From: Sphaerobacter thermophilus DSM 20745
GTDB lineage: Bacteria; Chloroflexota; Chloroflexia; Thermomicrobiales; Thermomicrobiaceae
Reading direction: 5' to 3'
Assembly: GCF_000024985.1 (NCBI RefSeq)
Contig: NC_013524.1
Span: 248,001 to 312,000 of the forward strand
Length of the DNA: 64,000 nt
Under the pieces are notes generated by a model, which made no database searches, was not told where the DNA came from, and saw only the letters and a list, made by a program, of their open reading frames with translations. Each line of letters begins with the position of its first letter. Position 1 is the first letter of the stretch. This document shows, piece by piece, positions 17,226 to 28,762 of the stretch. The position numbers and the translations under genes were made by a program.

Positions 17226-17522
17226 CTAGACCTCGATGACCGAGTCCTCGGTGCCGAAGGGGTTGGGGGCGTACCCGTCCGCCGCCGGGTCGTTCTCCCA
17301 GCGGTGGCCGTCGATGAGGTAGCGGAAGTGGTAGCGGCGCCCGGGCTTGGCCGAGATGGTCGTGCTGAAGCTGCCGTCGCGCCGCCGCTTCAAGGGAGTG
17401 GCCTCCTCGTTCCAATCGTTGAAGTCCCCCACCACGGAGACCGACCGCTCGGCGCTGCCTGGTGGCAGCTCGAACGTCACGCGGCAAGAGCGGCCAGTCT
17501 TCGTGTACTCCTTTTTGATCAT
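17226..17522 (-). CDS. glycogen-binding (CBM48/AMPK-type) single-domain protein
   Basis: The 98-residue product is one carbohydrate-binding domain of the isoamylase N-terminal/AMPK beta type. It shows the glycogen-contact pattern V-V-G-D-F-N-D-W-N, then a strand with G-S-F-S-T-T-I-S, and [19 protein letters not shown], which is the family signature. It lacks any catalytic domain and would bind alpha-glucan or regulate an enzyme. It lies 105 bases downstream of glgX on the same strand, so a shared role in glycogen turnover is reasonable. ATG 17,522 follows AGGGAGAGG; the frame is open to 17,558 but without a site. Confidence 0.85.
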   Translation of the reverse strand: MIKKEYTKTGRSCRVTFELPPGSAERSVSVVGDFNDWNEEATPLKRRRDGSFSTTISAKPGRRYHFRYLIDGHRWENDPAADGYAPNPFGTEDSVIEV

Positions 17523-17627
17523 AGGATCCTCTCCCTGTTCCCCACAGTTGTTCACCACCGGCCAGATGCCGGGGTCCTCTCACCGAGGCCGACAGCGAGA
17601 TCCGTTCCACCGCGGTCACTGCGGCGA

Positions 17628-19781
<2,154 letters not shown>

Positions 19782-19918
19782 GAATTCCTCCTCGTCGCGC
19801 GCGACCCGCGGCTCGGCCCACTTCTGGGAAACGGGTCGCTGAAGCCGCTGAGCAGGATCGATGCCCGCCTGGTGCGGTGCGCGCGGGAGGATGCCCGCGT
19901 ACGTAGCGGGAGGCACGC

Positions 19919-21076
19919 GTGAGCCAGCCGGTCGCGTCCAAACTGCACCCGCCGCGAGCGGCCCGCCTCGCCGTGGCAACCATGTTCTTCGTCGCCGGTG
20001 CGGGCCAGGGCAACTGGGTCGTGCGCATCCCGGACGTGCAGCAGTCGCTCGGCCTCAGCCCGGGCGCGCTCGGGGTGGCTCTGTTCGGACTGCCGCTGGG
20101 CTTGCTGGTCGGAGTCCCCGCTTCAGGGTGGGCGAGCGTCCGTTGGGGCAGCAGGTCCGTCACGGTCGTGGCGGCGCTCGGCTACTGCGCCACGCTGGTG
20201 CTGCCGTCACTGGCCTGGAGTGGCGCCACCCTGCTCGCCGCGCTCGTCCTCTTCGGGATCGCGAGCGGGTCGCTGGACGTGGCGATGAACACGCAGGCGG
20301 TGGCCGTCGAGGCACGCTACGAGCGGCCGATCATGTCCTCGTTTCACGCCGTCTTCAGTGGGGGCGGGCTGGCGGGGTCGGCCGTCGGCGGCGCGGTCGC
20401 GGCGTTCGGCGTGGGACCGTTCTTCCACCTGGCGAGCGCGGGGTTGGTGCTCGGGGCCATGGTGGCAGTGGCCGCGGGGCGCCTTCTCCCGGCTACTGTC
20501 GAGTCACGGGAGCGGGAGTCGCGGCGACGGCTGCGGCCATCCTGGCGGATGCTTGCCCTGGGCACGATCGCCTTCTGCGTGCTCATGGGCGAGGGTGCGG
20601 TGGCAGATTGGAGCGCCGTGTTCCTGCGGCAGGACGTGGGTGCGGGGGCGGCGCTCGCCGGGGCAGGGTTTGCAGCCTTCTCGCTGGCGATGGCTGGAGG
20701 CAGGCTGGTGGGTGACGTCCTCAACGCCCGGCTCGGTGCGGTGGCCCTCCTGCGCCTTGGCGGCGCGGTCGCGGGCGCCGGGATGGCGCTGGCGCTGGTG
20801 CCGGACGGCGCGGCGCTGTCGATCCTCGGCTTCGGGCTGGTCGGTGCCGGGCTGTCGACCCTCTTCCCGACGGTGATCGGGGCCGCGGGGCGAATGCGCG
20901 ATGCACCGACCGGCACGGTGATCGCCACGATCACGGCTCTCGGCTACTTCGGCTTCCTCGCCGGCCCGCCGCTGATTGGGCTGCTGGCCGATGTGGCCGG
21001 ACTGCGCGCGGCGCTCAGCGTGGTCGTGGCCCTGGCTCTCCTGGTGGTTGCGTTCGCGGGGAGCGCCCGCGACTGA
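19919..21076 (+). CDS. major facilitator superfamily transporter
   Basis: This 385-residue inner-membrane carrier has about twelve transmembrane segments. It begins [26 protein letters not shown], which resembles the YbjJ-like MFS branch, and has the [10 protein letters not shown] loop. Helix 4 carries [11 protein letters not shown], also typical of that branch. The substrate is unknown. GTG 19,919 follows GGGAGG with six bases between. It diverges from glgX and converges on an M20 peptidase, with a hairpin between them. Confidence 0.83.
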   Translation: MSQPVASKLHPPRAARLAVATMFFVAGAGQGNWVVRIPDVQQSLGLSPGALGVALFGLPLGLLVGVPASGWASVRWGSRSVTVVAALGYCATLVLPSLAWSGATLLAALVLFGIASGSLDVAMNTQAVAVEARYERPIMSSFHAVFSGGGLAGSAVGGAVAAFGVGPFFHLASAGLVLGAMVAVAAGRLLPATVESRERESRRRLRPSWRMLALGTIAFCVLMGEGAVADWSAVFLRQDVGAGAALAGAGFAAFSLAMAGGRLVGDVLNARLGAVALLRLGGAVAGAGMALALVPDGAALSILGFGLVGAGLSTLFPTVIGAAGRMRDAPTGTVIATITALGYFGFLAGPPLIGLLADVAGLRAALSVVVALALLVVAFAGSARD

Positions 21077-21091
21077 CCCCGGCGGGGCTCT

Positions 21092-21124
21092 GTGCCGCTC
21101 CGAACGATAAGACCGGAGCGGCAC
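21092..21124. terminator. hairpin terminator between convergent genes
   Basis: GTGCCGCTCCG (21,092-21,102) pairs with CGGAGCGGCAC (21,114-21,124). It lies between the MFS gene and the convergent M20 gene. There is no T run on either side. Confidence 0.6.
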
Positions 21125-21163
21125 AAGAGCGACAGTCACTGCGATAACAAACCGGCTGCGCGG

Positions 21164-22309
21164 TTACTGGAGCAGGTCGAGCGCCAGACGCAGGATGACC
21201 CGGATCGTGCCGCCGATGGTGGGGATGTCGACCCACTCGTCGCGCTGGTGCAGCCCCACGGCGCGCGGGCCGAACTGGATCGTCGGAATTCCCGCGTCCG
21301 CGGAGAAGTAGTTCGCGTCAGACACGCCCGGGAAGTAGCCGAATTCCGGCTCCTTGCCGAGTTCTGCGGCGTAGGCGCGGCTGAAGCGCTCCACCAGCGG
21401 GTGGTCAACTGGCTGCTCCCAGGGCGGGTAGTAGGGCGGGTCGATGGCGAACTCGAAGGTCGCTGGGGAGTTGAGCGAGTCCGCCAGCGCACGCATCTCC
21501 GCCAGCACGCTCTCGTTCGTCTCGCCCGGCACGATGTGGCGGTTGATGGTGAAGCGTGCTCGCTCCGGCACGGTGATGACGTACTGCTCCGAGCCGCTAT
21601 GCAGGCTCAGAACCGACTGCGAGGACTTCATCTTGGGATGTTGCCCGAGCGGCATCTCGTCCAGGCGCGCGATGAGCCGGGCCGCCTCGACCGCGGCGTT
21701 GATGCCCTCCTCCGGCAGTGAGCCGTGTGAGGCGCGGCCGATCACGTCGCCGCGCACGAGCACCTTGCCGACTCCCCCAAGCGTCGGATGATCCCATGAC
21801 GGCTCGGTGACGATGCAGGCATCGGCGCGGATCCCGGCGTCGATCAACGCGCGGGCGCCGATGGAGTAGGCCTCCTCGTCGACGACCGAGGTGAAGATCA
21901 CCGTCCCCCGCCAGAGATCACGCCGCTGGGCGAGGGCACGAGTGATGAGCATCGCGGCGGCGACGCCGGCCTTCATGTCGCCCGCGCCGAGCCCGTAGAG
22001 CCGGTCCCCCTCGCGTCGCGCCTGCCACGGGTCGCTCGACCATCCCGCTGCGGCGAGGACCGTATCGACGTGCCCGTTGAGCAGCAGCGTCGGCCCCTCG
22101 CCGTTCTCGACCCGAGCCACCACGTTTGGCCGATCGCCCTCGGTCGGCATCAGCTCGGGCTCCAGCCCGTTCTCCCGCAGCCACTCGGCAACCGCGCGCT
22201 GGACCGCGCCCTCCTCGCCTGGGTAGCTGCGGATCGCGACGAGCTGGGAGGTCAGCGTTACGGCCTCCTCCGTGTCGGAGGCGGCACGCAGCCATTGCTC
22301 GTCTACCAT
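21164..22309 (-). CDS. M20 peptidase of the ArgE/DapE type
   Basis: This 381-residue zinc deacylase/peptidase has unknown substrate. The metal site is seen as N-G-H-V-D-T-V, G-L-G-A-G-D-M-K-A-G and V-D-E-E-A-Y, with a distal His in G-L-H-Q-R-D-E-W. The dimerisation domain contains G-R-A-S-H-G-S-L-P-E-E-G-I-N-A. The family removes acyl groups from acetylornithine, succinyl-diaminopimelate or peptides; no arg or dap gene is near, so a catabolic amidase is possible. ATG 22,309 follows an AGGAAG site. It is downstream of the kinase gene on the same strand, 91 bases away. Confidence 0.87.
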   Translation of the reverse strand: MVDEQWLRAASDTEEAVTLTSQLVAIRSYPGEEGAVQRAVAEWLRENGLEPELMPTEGDRPNVVARVENGEGPTLLLNGHVDTVLAAAGWSSDPWQARREGDRLYGLGAGDMKAGVAAAMLITRALAQRRDLWRGTVIFTSVVDEEAYSIGARALIDAGIRADACIVTEPSWDHPTLGGVGKVLVRGDVIGRASHGSLPEEGINAAVEAARLIARLDEMPLGQHPKMKSSQSVLSLHSGSEQYVITVPERARFTINRHIVPGETNESVLAEMRALADSLNSPATFEFAIDPPYYPPWEQPVDHPLVERFSRAYAAELGKEPEFGYFPGVSDANYFSADAGIPTIQFGPRAVGLHQRDEWVDIPTIGGTIRVILRLALDLLQ

Positions 22310-22400
22310 CGAGCTTCCTTTCCTTCCGCATTGACGTGGTCCCCCAGCGGGGCCGGCGGTAGTGTATCCGATCGCGCGCGCTGCCGGGTGGCTGTGCCGT

Positions 22401-24410
22401 TCACCCGGTTTCGCGTGAGACATCCGTCGCGCCGCTTGGGCGCGCAATGGACACAGGGTCGGGGGGTGTCAGGGGAAGGCGCACCGTGAACGTGCTGCCG
22501 ATGCGAGGCGTGCTCTCGACGGTGATGCTCCCGCCATGAAGTTCGACGATGCGCTTGGTGATGTGGAGCCCCAGACCGGTGCCGGGGATGTGCCCGACGA
22601 TGCTGTCGGCGCGGAAGAAGGGTTCGAAGACCCGCGACTGCTCCTCCTCGGTCATCCCGACTCCCTGGTCCCGCACGCAGATCACGGCGTGCGTGCCCTC
22701 GCGGCGGACCTCCATCACCACCTCTCCACGACCGGTCGAGAACTTGAGGGCGTTCGACAGCAGGTTGGCGAGGACCTGTGTAATGCGTGCTCCGTCCCAG
22801 ATGCCCGGGAGGGTGTCCGGGACGGACAACCGCATCGGTTGCGCCGGATCGTGGTCGACGCTGTGCTCGACCGCGTCGAAAACCTCGCGGGCGATTGCCG
22901 CGAGATCGCACGGCTCGCGCTGGAGGGCGAGGTGCCCGCGGTCGATGCGCGAGATGTCGAGGAGGTCGCGGACGATGCGCTCGAAGCGCGCCAGTTGGGG
23001 GCGCAGCTTCTCCATCGAGGCCCGCAGTGCCGCGATGTCCGGCTGCTCAATGGCCAGGCGTCGATCCAGCAGTTGGATGTACCCCTTGATACTCGTCAGT
23101 GGGGTGCGCAGCTCGTGGGCCGCGACCGACAGGAACTCATCTCGTGCCTTGATCGCCTCTCGTGCCTCCTGGTACAGCCGGGCGTTGTCCACGCTCAGCG
23201 CGCTGCGGCGGGCGACCTCCTCCAGGAAGGCGCTGTCGATGGGCTCGTATGGCTTAGACCCGGCGCGGCGAAGCCAGACGATCGCGCCGAGCATCCGGTT
23301 GCGCGGGACAAGCGGAACGGCCACGAACGAGGAGACCTGGAAGGCGCGGCCGAGCACGTCTTCCTCCAGTGGCAGGTCCCGCCGGGCGGTCGCCCAATCT
23401 ACGGCCGACCCCACCATCGGTCCCTGCCCCTCCACGAGCTGGTTCAGCAGCGCCTGGGTTCTGGCGGGGATCGGGGTGGCCAGCAGCGTCGCGGCTAGGT
23501 CCGCGTCAGCCGGGTCGGCATGGGTCACCGCGACGCGCCGGAAGCCCGCGACCGGATCGGCGAGGTAGACCAGGCACCAGTCCGCCAGTTCCGGGACCGC
23601 CAGATCAGCGACGCGCTGGAGTATGGCCGCATAGTTGGGCTCGACCGCCGCCAGCTCGCGGCTCATCTCCGCCAGGAACGCAACCCGGCGTGCCCCAGCG
23701 GCCCGCGCCGCGGCCGCTTCTTCTTGGGCCTGCTCAGCCCGGTGGCGCTCGGTCACATCGCGGAAGTAGACGGTGACGCCGCCGTCCGTCGGAGTAACGC
23801 GGACCTCCAACCAGGCGTCGCCGTGGGCGTGGTACGCTTCGAACTGCCGCGGAATCTGCTCGCTAAGCGCCTGCGAGATCGCCTCCACGAAGAATGCGTC
23901 TTCTGTGTTGGGCCACACGGCCTGCAGGGTGTTCCCCAACAGCTCCTCGCGTGGCACCTTGAGGAGATCTTCCGCTCGCCGGTTGACATATGTGAAGCGG
24001 CCCTGGGCATCGAGAGCGACGAAGCCGTCGCCGATGCTCTCCAGGATGCGCCGCGATTCGGCGTCGGCCTCTTCGGCCGTCGTGGCGCGCCGGAGGGTGC
24101 CCAGGCGATGACGGGCAAGCTCGATCGCCAGGCCGGCCATGGCCAGGATCCCCAGCATGCCCGCGATCACCGCTGCGACAGGGGCTTCCTGCGAAAAGGC
24201 ACAACCGAGGTAGAATGCCGCGGCGACGGCCGCGACAATCGTCACCAGGCGCGGGGAACCACGCCGCGTTGCAATCAACATCGGGATGGCATAGAGCGAT
24301 GGCGCCAGATAGCCGCGAGGTAGGACAAACTCCACGCCGGTCGCCAGGACGAGCGACGCGCTGATGACGGCAATTGTCAGCCACTCAGCCCGACCGCGCG
24401 CCGGCACCAC
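22401..24410 (-). CDS. membrane-bound PAS-GAF sensor histidine kinase
   Basis: This 669-residue sensor has a membrane region of about four helices (residues 8-100), a PAS domain (about 118-225, ending in V-Y-F-R-D-V-T-E-R), and a GAF domain (about 250-415). A HisKA domain follows with phospho-acceptor His432 in A-A-H-E-L-R-T-P-L-T. The ATPase domain has the N box N-L-L-S-N-A-L-K-F, the G1 box D-Q-G-V-G-M and the G2 box G-T-G-L-G-L. No receiver or output domain is attached and no response regulator is adjacent. GTG 24,410 follows GGGGAGG. It lies downstream of the GGDEF-EAL gene on the same strand. The signal sensed is unknown. Confidence 0.93.
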   Translation of the reverse strand: MVPARGRAEWLTIAVISASLVLATGVEFVLPRGYLAPSLYAIPMLIATRRGSPRLVTIVAAVAAAFYLGCAFSQEAPVAAVIAGMLGILAMAGLAIELARHRLGTLRRATTAEEADAESRRILESIGDGFVALDAQGRFTYVNRRAEDLLKVPREELLGNTLQAVWPNTEDAFFVEAISQALSEQIPRQFEAYHAHGDAWLEVRVTPTDGGVTVYFRDVTERHRAEQAQEEAAAARAAGARRVAFLAEMSRELAAVEPNYAAILQRVADLAVPELADWCLVYLADPVAGFRRVAVTHADPADADLAATLLATPIPARTQALLNQLVEGQGPMVGSAVDWATARRDLPLEEDVLGRAFQVSSFVAVPLVPRNRMLGAIVWLRRAGSKPYEPIDSAFLEEVARRSALSVDNARLYQEAREAIKARDEFLSVAAHELRTPLTSIKGYIQLLDRRLAIEQPDIAALRASMEKLRPQLARFERIVRDLLDISRIDRGHLALQREPCDLAAIAREVFDAVEHSVDHDPAQPMRLSVPDTLPGIWDGARITQVLANLLSNALKFSTGRGEVVMEVRREGTHAVICVRDQGVGMTEEEQSRVFEPFFRADSIVGHIPGTGLGLHITKRIVELHGGSITVESTPRIGSTFTVRLPLTPPDPVSIARPSGATDVSRETG

Positions 24411-24555
24411 CGTCCTCCCCTTACCAAACCCCTCGCGGCGAGGTCGTGGTCATGCTAACGCTCCCTGCACGGGATCGGGTCAGCTTCACGCTCCTCGTCG
24501 GTAACCCGCATGATACCGCGTTCGGGTCGACAATGGAAGCAGTGGAAGCTGCGAA

Positions 24556-26814
24556 TCACAGTAATGCCGGGGGGTGGAAGCCGCTCGTTTGGAGTCCGGT
24601 GTGCAAGAAACGGGCTACCTCATCGGGCGGCATTGGTGGTGCGAACAGGAATCCTTGCACCAGGTCGCAGCCGACCCGTTCGAGGAACTCGAGCTGCTCC
24701 TCGGTCTCAACTCCCTCGACCGTGACCTGGAGCCGCAGGGCATTGGCGGCGGCGATCATCGCCTCAACCAGGGCCTGATCCTCGCGGCTCTGGTCCAGGC
24801 CGCGCGCGAAGGATCGGTCAATCTTCATCGCGTCGGTCGGAAAGCGCTTGAGGTAGGAGAGCGAGGAGTACCCGGTGCCGAAGTCGTCGACGGCCAACTG
24901 GACGCCCAGTTGCTTCAGGTCGCGGAGGGCCTCGAGGGTTGAAGCGGTGTCGTCCATCATCACGCTCTCGGTGATCTCCAGCTTGAGCGACGCCGGCGGC
25001 AGGCCCGTTTCGGCAAGGATCTGAGCAATGTCCGCGGTCAGCGACGGGTGGCGGAACTGCCGCGCGGAGAGGTTGACGCTTACTGCGCTCGGGGCGCAGT
25101 CGGGGAACGCCGTGCGCCATGCGGCGAGTTGGCGGCACGCCTCGGCCAGTACCCAGTGTCCCAACGGCACGATGAGCCCGGTCTCCTCGGCGATCGGGAT
25201 GAACTCGCCGGGCGAGATCAGGCCGCGTTCAGGGTGGTGCCAGCGCACCAGCGCCTCGACTTCCACCGGTCGGCGGGTGCGGACGTCGAGCACTGGCTGG
25301 TAGTAGATCTGGAACTCCCCCCGCTCAAGCCCGTGGCGGAGGTCGCGCTCCAGGGCGAGTCGCTCCACCGCCTGGGCGTACATGGCGGGGTCGAAGACGA
25401 CGCGCCGCGCCTTCCCCAGCAGCTTGGCCCGGTGCATCGCCGCGTCGGCATTGCGGATCAAGTCCTCGGGCCGATCGTCCGGGTCGCCACCCAGCGCAAC
25501 ACCAATCGATGTGGTAATGACCAGCTCGTGGCCGTCTACGACGAATGGCTCGGCGAGGGTAGCCGCCAGCCGGTCGGCCGCAGCAAGCGCCGCGTCCGTC
25601 CCTGGGGTGCCGTTGATCAGCACCATGAACTCATCGCCGCCGAAGCGGGCCGCCATGTCGCCGCACCGGATACAGCCGAGAAGACGCTTCCCGAGTTCGC
25701 TCAGGACCCGATCTCCAGCATCGTGGCCGAGGCTGTCGTTGATGAGCTTGAAGTTGTCGAGATCGATGAAGAGGAGCGCGACCCTGGTACGCTCCCGAGC
25801 GGCCTGGGCCAGGGAGTCGGCGAGGCGCCGCTGGAGGAAGACGCGGTTCGGCAAGCCGGTCAGCGGGTCGTGGTACGCCTGGTGGACCAATTCTTTCTCG
25901 AACCGCTTCCGCTCGCTGATGTCGCGCGCGTTGATGACGATGCCGCCGACGGCCGGGTTATCGAGCAGGTTGGTGGCGGTCGCCTCCACATAGACCCACG
26001 ATCCGTCGGCGCGACGATAGCGGAACTGGGTCGGCGGCATCGCGCCACGACCGAGGACGATCTCCGTTAGTTGCGCTCGGGCGTGTGGGAGGTCGTCCGG
26101 ATGGATTCGATCGAAAACGGACGTCCCGATCAGGTCCTCCGGACGGTAGCCCAGCACGTGTTGGATTGCAGGGCTCACGTAGCGCGCGGTTCCATCCGGA
26201 CCAAGGACGGCGACGACGTCTGATGCGTGCTGTACCAGCGACCGAAACCGGACTTCGCTCTCCCGGAGTGAACGCTGGGCGACCCGGAGGCGTGCTCCCA
26301 CCCAGGCGATCGCCTCGGCGACCAGCACGCAGACCGGCGCCGTGCACACGGCAGCGCTCAACGCGGTGGCGATGGAGGTGCCGGTGACGACGAGGGGGGT
26401 GACGTAGGCAACGATCATCAGAGGGACGAACGGAAGCGATGTCCACCGCGGGCACGCGAGCCCAATCCAGGTGAAGGTCACAATGAAGAAGAGCCCGAAC
26501 CGAGCGGGCTCGTCACGGGCGAAGTAGTTGTGGATGGCGATCAGCGTGAAGGCGACGGGAACCAGCGTGAGCGGCGCCCGTCGGCTCCAGGACCCCCAGG
26601 GAAGGAGCCAGACGGCGATGCCGATGCCGATGGCCGCGGTGGCGACGAGTGCGACTCCGAGGACGTGGAGCGGCCTAGAGGGCAGCAGCAGCGTGGCCAG
26701 CGTGACCACGCCGCTCAGGGTGAAGAACGCACCTCCTATGCGCCCGACCACGCGACGAGAGAGTCCTTCATCCTCGTCGTATGGCTGGTGCGAAGGGTGC
26801 ACGGCGCTATTCAC
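24556..26814 (-). CDS. membrane PAS-GGDEF-EAL cyclic-di-GMP enzyme
   Basis: This 752-residue protein can make and degrade cyclic-di-GMP. There are about six transmembrane helices (residues 23-173), a PAS domain (about 184-308), GGDEF intact at 392-396 with an inhibitory R-x-x-D site five residues before it (383-386), and an EAL domain beginning E-A-L-V-R-W at 520. The later EAL motifs (L-E-I-T-E-S, D-D-F-G-T-G-Y-S-S-L, K-I-D-R-S-F, V-E-G-V-E-T, Q-G-F-L-F) are also intact. Both activities are therefore possible. GTG 26,814 has GGAG nine bases before it; the frame is open to 26,910 and the start is uncertain. Its neighbour downstream is the sensor kinase. Confidence 0.93.
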   Translation of the reverse strand: MNSAVHPSHQPYDEDEGLSRRVVGRIGGAFFTLSGVVTLATLLLPSRPLHVLGVALVATAAIGIGIAVWLLPWGSWSRRAPLTLVPVAFTLIAIHNYFARDEPARFGLFFIVTFTWIGLACPRWTSLPFVPLMIVAYVTPLVVTGTSIATALSAAVCTAPVCVLVAEAIAWVGARLRVAQRSLRESEVRFRSLVQHASDVVAVLGPDGTARYVSPAIQHVLGYRPEDLIGTSVFDRIHPDDLPHARAQLTEIVLGRGAMPPTQFRYRRADGSWVYVEATATNLLDNPAVGGIVINARDISERKRFEKELVHQAYHDPLTGLPNRVFLQRRLADSLAQAARERTRVALLFIDLDNFKLINDSLGHDAGDRVLSELGKRLLGCIRCGDMAARFGGDEFMVLINGTPGTDAALAAADRLAATLAEPFVVDGHELVITTSIGVALGGDPDDRPEDLIRNADAAMHRAKLLGKARRVVFDPAMYAQAVERLALERDLRHGLERGEFQIYYQPVLDVRTRRPVEVEALVRWHHPERGLISPGEFIPIAEETGLIVPLGHWVLAEACRQLAAWRTAFPDCAPSAVSVNLSARQFRHPSLTADIAQILAETGLPPASLKLEITESVMMDDTASTLEALRDLKQLGVQLAVDDFGTGYSSLSYLKRFPTDAMKIDRSFARGLDQSREDQALVEAMIAAANALRLQVTVEGVETEEQLEFLERVGCDLVQGFLFAPPMPPDEVARFLHTGLQTSGFHPPALL

Positions 26815-27106
26815 CAGGGTCTTCTCCGGTCGGTCCACCTGCCCGCGCTCAGTACCGATCGGGTAGGAGCCACGGCCGTGCCGGGCCTTCCACGCTGCGA
26901 TCGTACGCAATCTGTCGGTCGCCTACCATGAGCGGAAGGTCGTACGTGACGGCACTGCGATCCCGACCGGAAACAGGACGATTGTCTTACTCCGCACTGA
27001 TGGCAGCGGGGCGACGGTGGCTGGTGTATCCTGCGTTGGGGCGGCCCGCTCGGCCGCCCGGCGATAGCTAAGTCGAGACCGCGAGAGGACCACGGAGGAG
27101 ACAAGG

Positions 27107-28525
27107 ATGACTGTGTCCGAAGAGAAGGGCTACCGGATTGAGCGCGACAGCATGGGCGAGATGCGGGTACCCGCCGACGCGCTCTATGGCGCCTCCACCG
27201 CCCGTGCCGTCGAGAACTTCCCGATCAGCGGGCTGCGTTTCCCCCGCGCGTTCATCCGTGCCCTCGGCCTGATCAAGCTCGCGGCCGCTCGTACCAACGC
27301 CGAACTTGGGCTGCTCAGCGAGGAAAAGTCGCGGCTGATCCAGGAGGCCGCGCAGGAAGTGGCCGAGGGGCGATGGGACGACGAGTTCCCGCTCGACATC
27401 TTCCAGACCGGCTCGGGCACCTCGACCAACATGAACGCGAACGAGGTGATCGCGACGCGGGCGGCGCAGATCGCCGGAGGCGGTCGGCCGGTGCACCCAA
27501 ACGACGACGTCAACATGGGGCAGAGCAGCAACGACGTCATCCCGTCGGCCATCCATGTGTCCGCCTACCTCGAGATCGCCGAGCAGCTCCTGCCGGCGAT
27601 GGCGCACCTGCAGGAGACGCTCGAACGCCGCGCCGCCGAGACTGACGACGTGGTGAAGATGGGGCGCACCCACCTGATGGATGCCATGCCGGTGCGCTTG
27701 AGCCAGGAGATCAGCGGCTGGGCGGCGCAGGTGGCGCAGGCGCGTGAGCGCATCGAGGCCACGCTGCCCCGCCTCGCGCAGCTCGCCCTCGGCGGCACGG
27801 CGGTCGGGACCGGCATCAACGCGCACCCGGAGTTCGGCAGTCGCGTCGCGGCGGCACTCGCCGACATCACCGGTCTGCCCTTCCGCGAGGCAGACAACCA
27901 CTTCGCCGCGCAGGCGACGCAGAACACCGCCTCCGAGGTGAGCGGTCAGCTCAAGACCTACGCCGCGGCGCTGATGAAAATCGCCAATGACCTGCGCTGG
28001 ATGAACAGCGGGCCGCAGGGCGGCTTGGCCGAGATCGCGCTCCCGGCGTTGCAGCCAGGCTCCTCGATCATGCCGGGGAAGGTCAACCCGGTGATCCCCG
28101 AGGCGGTCATGATGGTCTGCGCCCAGGTCATTGGTAACGACGTCACCATCACCGTGGCTGACCAGGCGGGCAACTTCGAGCTGAACGTGATGCTGCCTGT
28201 GATCGCCTATAACCTGATTCAGTCGATCCAGATCTTGGCCAGCGCGTCGCGGGTGCTGGCCGACCGCGCCGTGGCGGGCTTCACCGTCAACCGGGAGGCG
28301 ATCGACGAGGTGGTCGAGAAGAACCCGATCCTGGTGACGGCGCTGAACCCGATCATCGGCTACGACCGGGCCGCGCAGATCGCCAAGCGCGCCTACGCCG
28401 AGAATCGCCGGATCAAGGACGTGGCCGCCGAGATGACCGATCTGTCGCCTGAGGAGATCGACCGGCTGCTCGACCCGGCCGAGCTCACCCGCGGCGGCAT
28501 CAAGGCCGGCGGCAGCGCGGGGTAG
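27107..28525 (+). CDS. fumC: class II fumarate hydratase
   Basis: FumC reversibly hydrates fumarate to malate in the citric acid cycle. The 472-residue product starts with the family's [19 protein letters not shown]. It carries [13 protein letters not shown] and [14 protein letters not shown], the His of G-R-T-H-L-M-D-A, and the signature [11 protein letters not shown] with catalytic Ser319/Ser320. These features fit fumarase rather than aspartase. ATG 27,107 follows GGAGGAG. It is monocistronic: a GGDEF-EAL gene diverges upstream and a REP-type element follows the stop. Confidence 0.95.
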   Translation: MTVSEEKGYRIERDSMGEMRVPADALYGASTARAVENFPISGLRFPRAFIRALGLIKLAAARTNAELGLLSEEKSRLIQEAAQEVAEGRWDDEFPLDIFQTGSGTSTNMNANEVIATRAAQIAGGGRPVHPNDDVNMGQSSNDVIPSAIHVSAYLEIAEQLLPAMAHLQETLERRAAETDDVVKMGRTHLMDAMPVRLSQEISGWAAQVAQARERIEATLPRLAQLALGGTAVGTGINAHPEFGSRVAAALADITGLPFREADNHFAAQATQNTASEVSGQLKTYAAALMKIANDLRWMNSGPQGGLAEIALPALQPGSSIMPGKVNPVIPEAVMMVCAQVIGNDVTITVADQAGNFELNVMLPVIAYNLIQSIQILASASRVLADRAVAGFTVNREAIDEVVEKNPILVTALNPIIGYDRAAQIAKRAYAENRRIKDVAAEMTDLSPEEIDRLLDPAELTRGGIKAGGSAG

Positions 28526-28533
28526 ACGGCACG

Positions 28534-28662
28534 CAGCCGGGCTGACACGGCGAAGCCCGCTGCAGGGGCTGTGATGCCCAACCTGCATCGCGATGGACTC
28601 GGCGTCCCCAGCCCCTGCAGTGGGCTTCTTGTTGAATCAGCCCGGCGGCTCTAGCCTCGGGC
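28534..28662. repeat. composite REP-like element (two units facing outward)
   Basis: AAGCCCGCTGCAGGGGCT (28,553-28,570) is inverted at 28,610-28,627 with one mismatch, around 39 bases. On each outer side lies the unit's linker and GC hairpin: CAGCCGGGCTGACACGGCG on the left, and CTTGTTGAATCA with GCCCGG...CTCGGGC (28,640-28,662) on the right. This is the arrangement of paired REP sequences (BIME). It directly follows fumC and may also act as its terminator. Confidence 0.75.
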
Positions 28663-28712
28663 CCTGACCCGATAGCGGCCACCTAACACCCGTGCCTGAG
28701 TCTTACTTCCCC

Positions 28713-28762
28713 AGCCCGCTGTAGCGGGCTTCCGTTGTCAGCCCGGGGGTTCACCCCCGGGC
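28713..28762 (+). repeat. REP-like double-hairpin unit (copy 2)
   Basis: AGCCCGCT-GT-AGCGGGCT (28,713-28,730), linker TCCGTTGTCA, then GCCCGGGGG-TTCA-CCCCCGGGC (28,741-28,762). It overlaps the 3' end of the Mut7-C gene, whose final codons and stop lie in the second hairpin. Confidence 0.85.
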
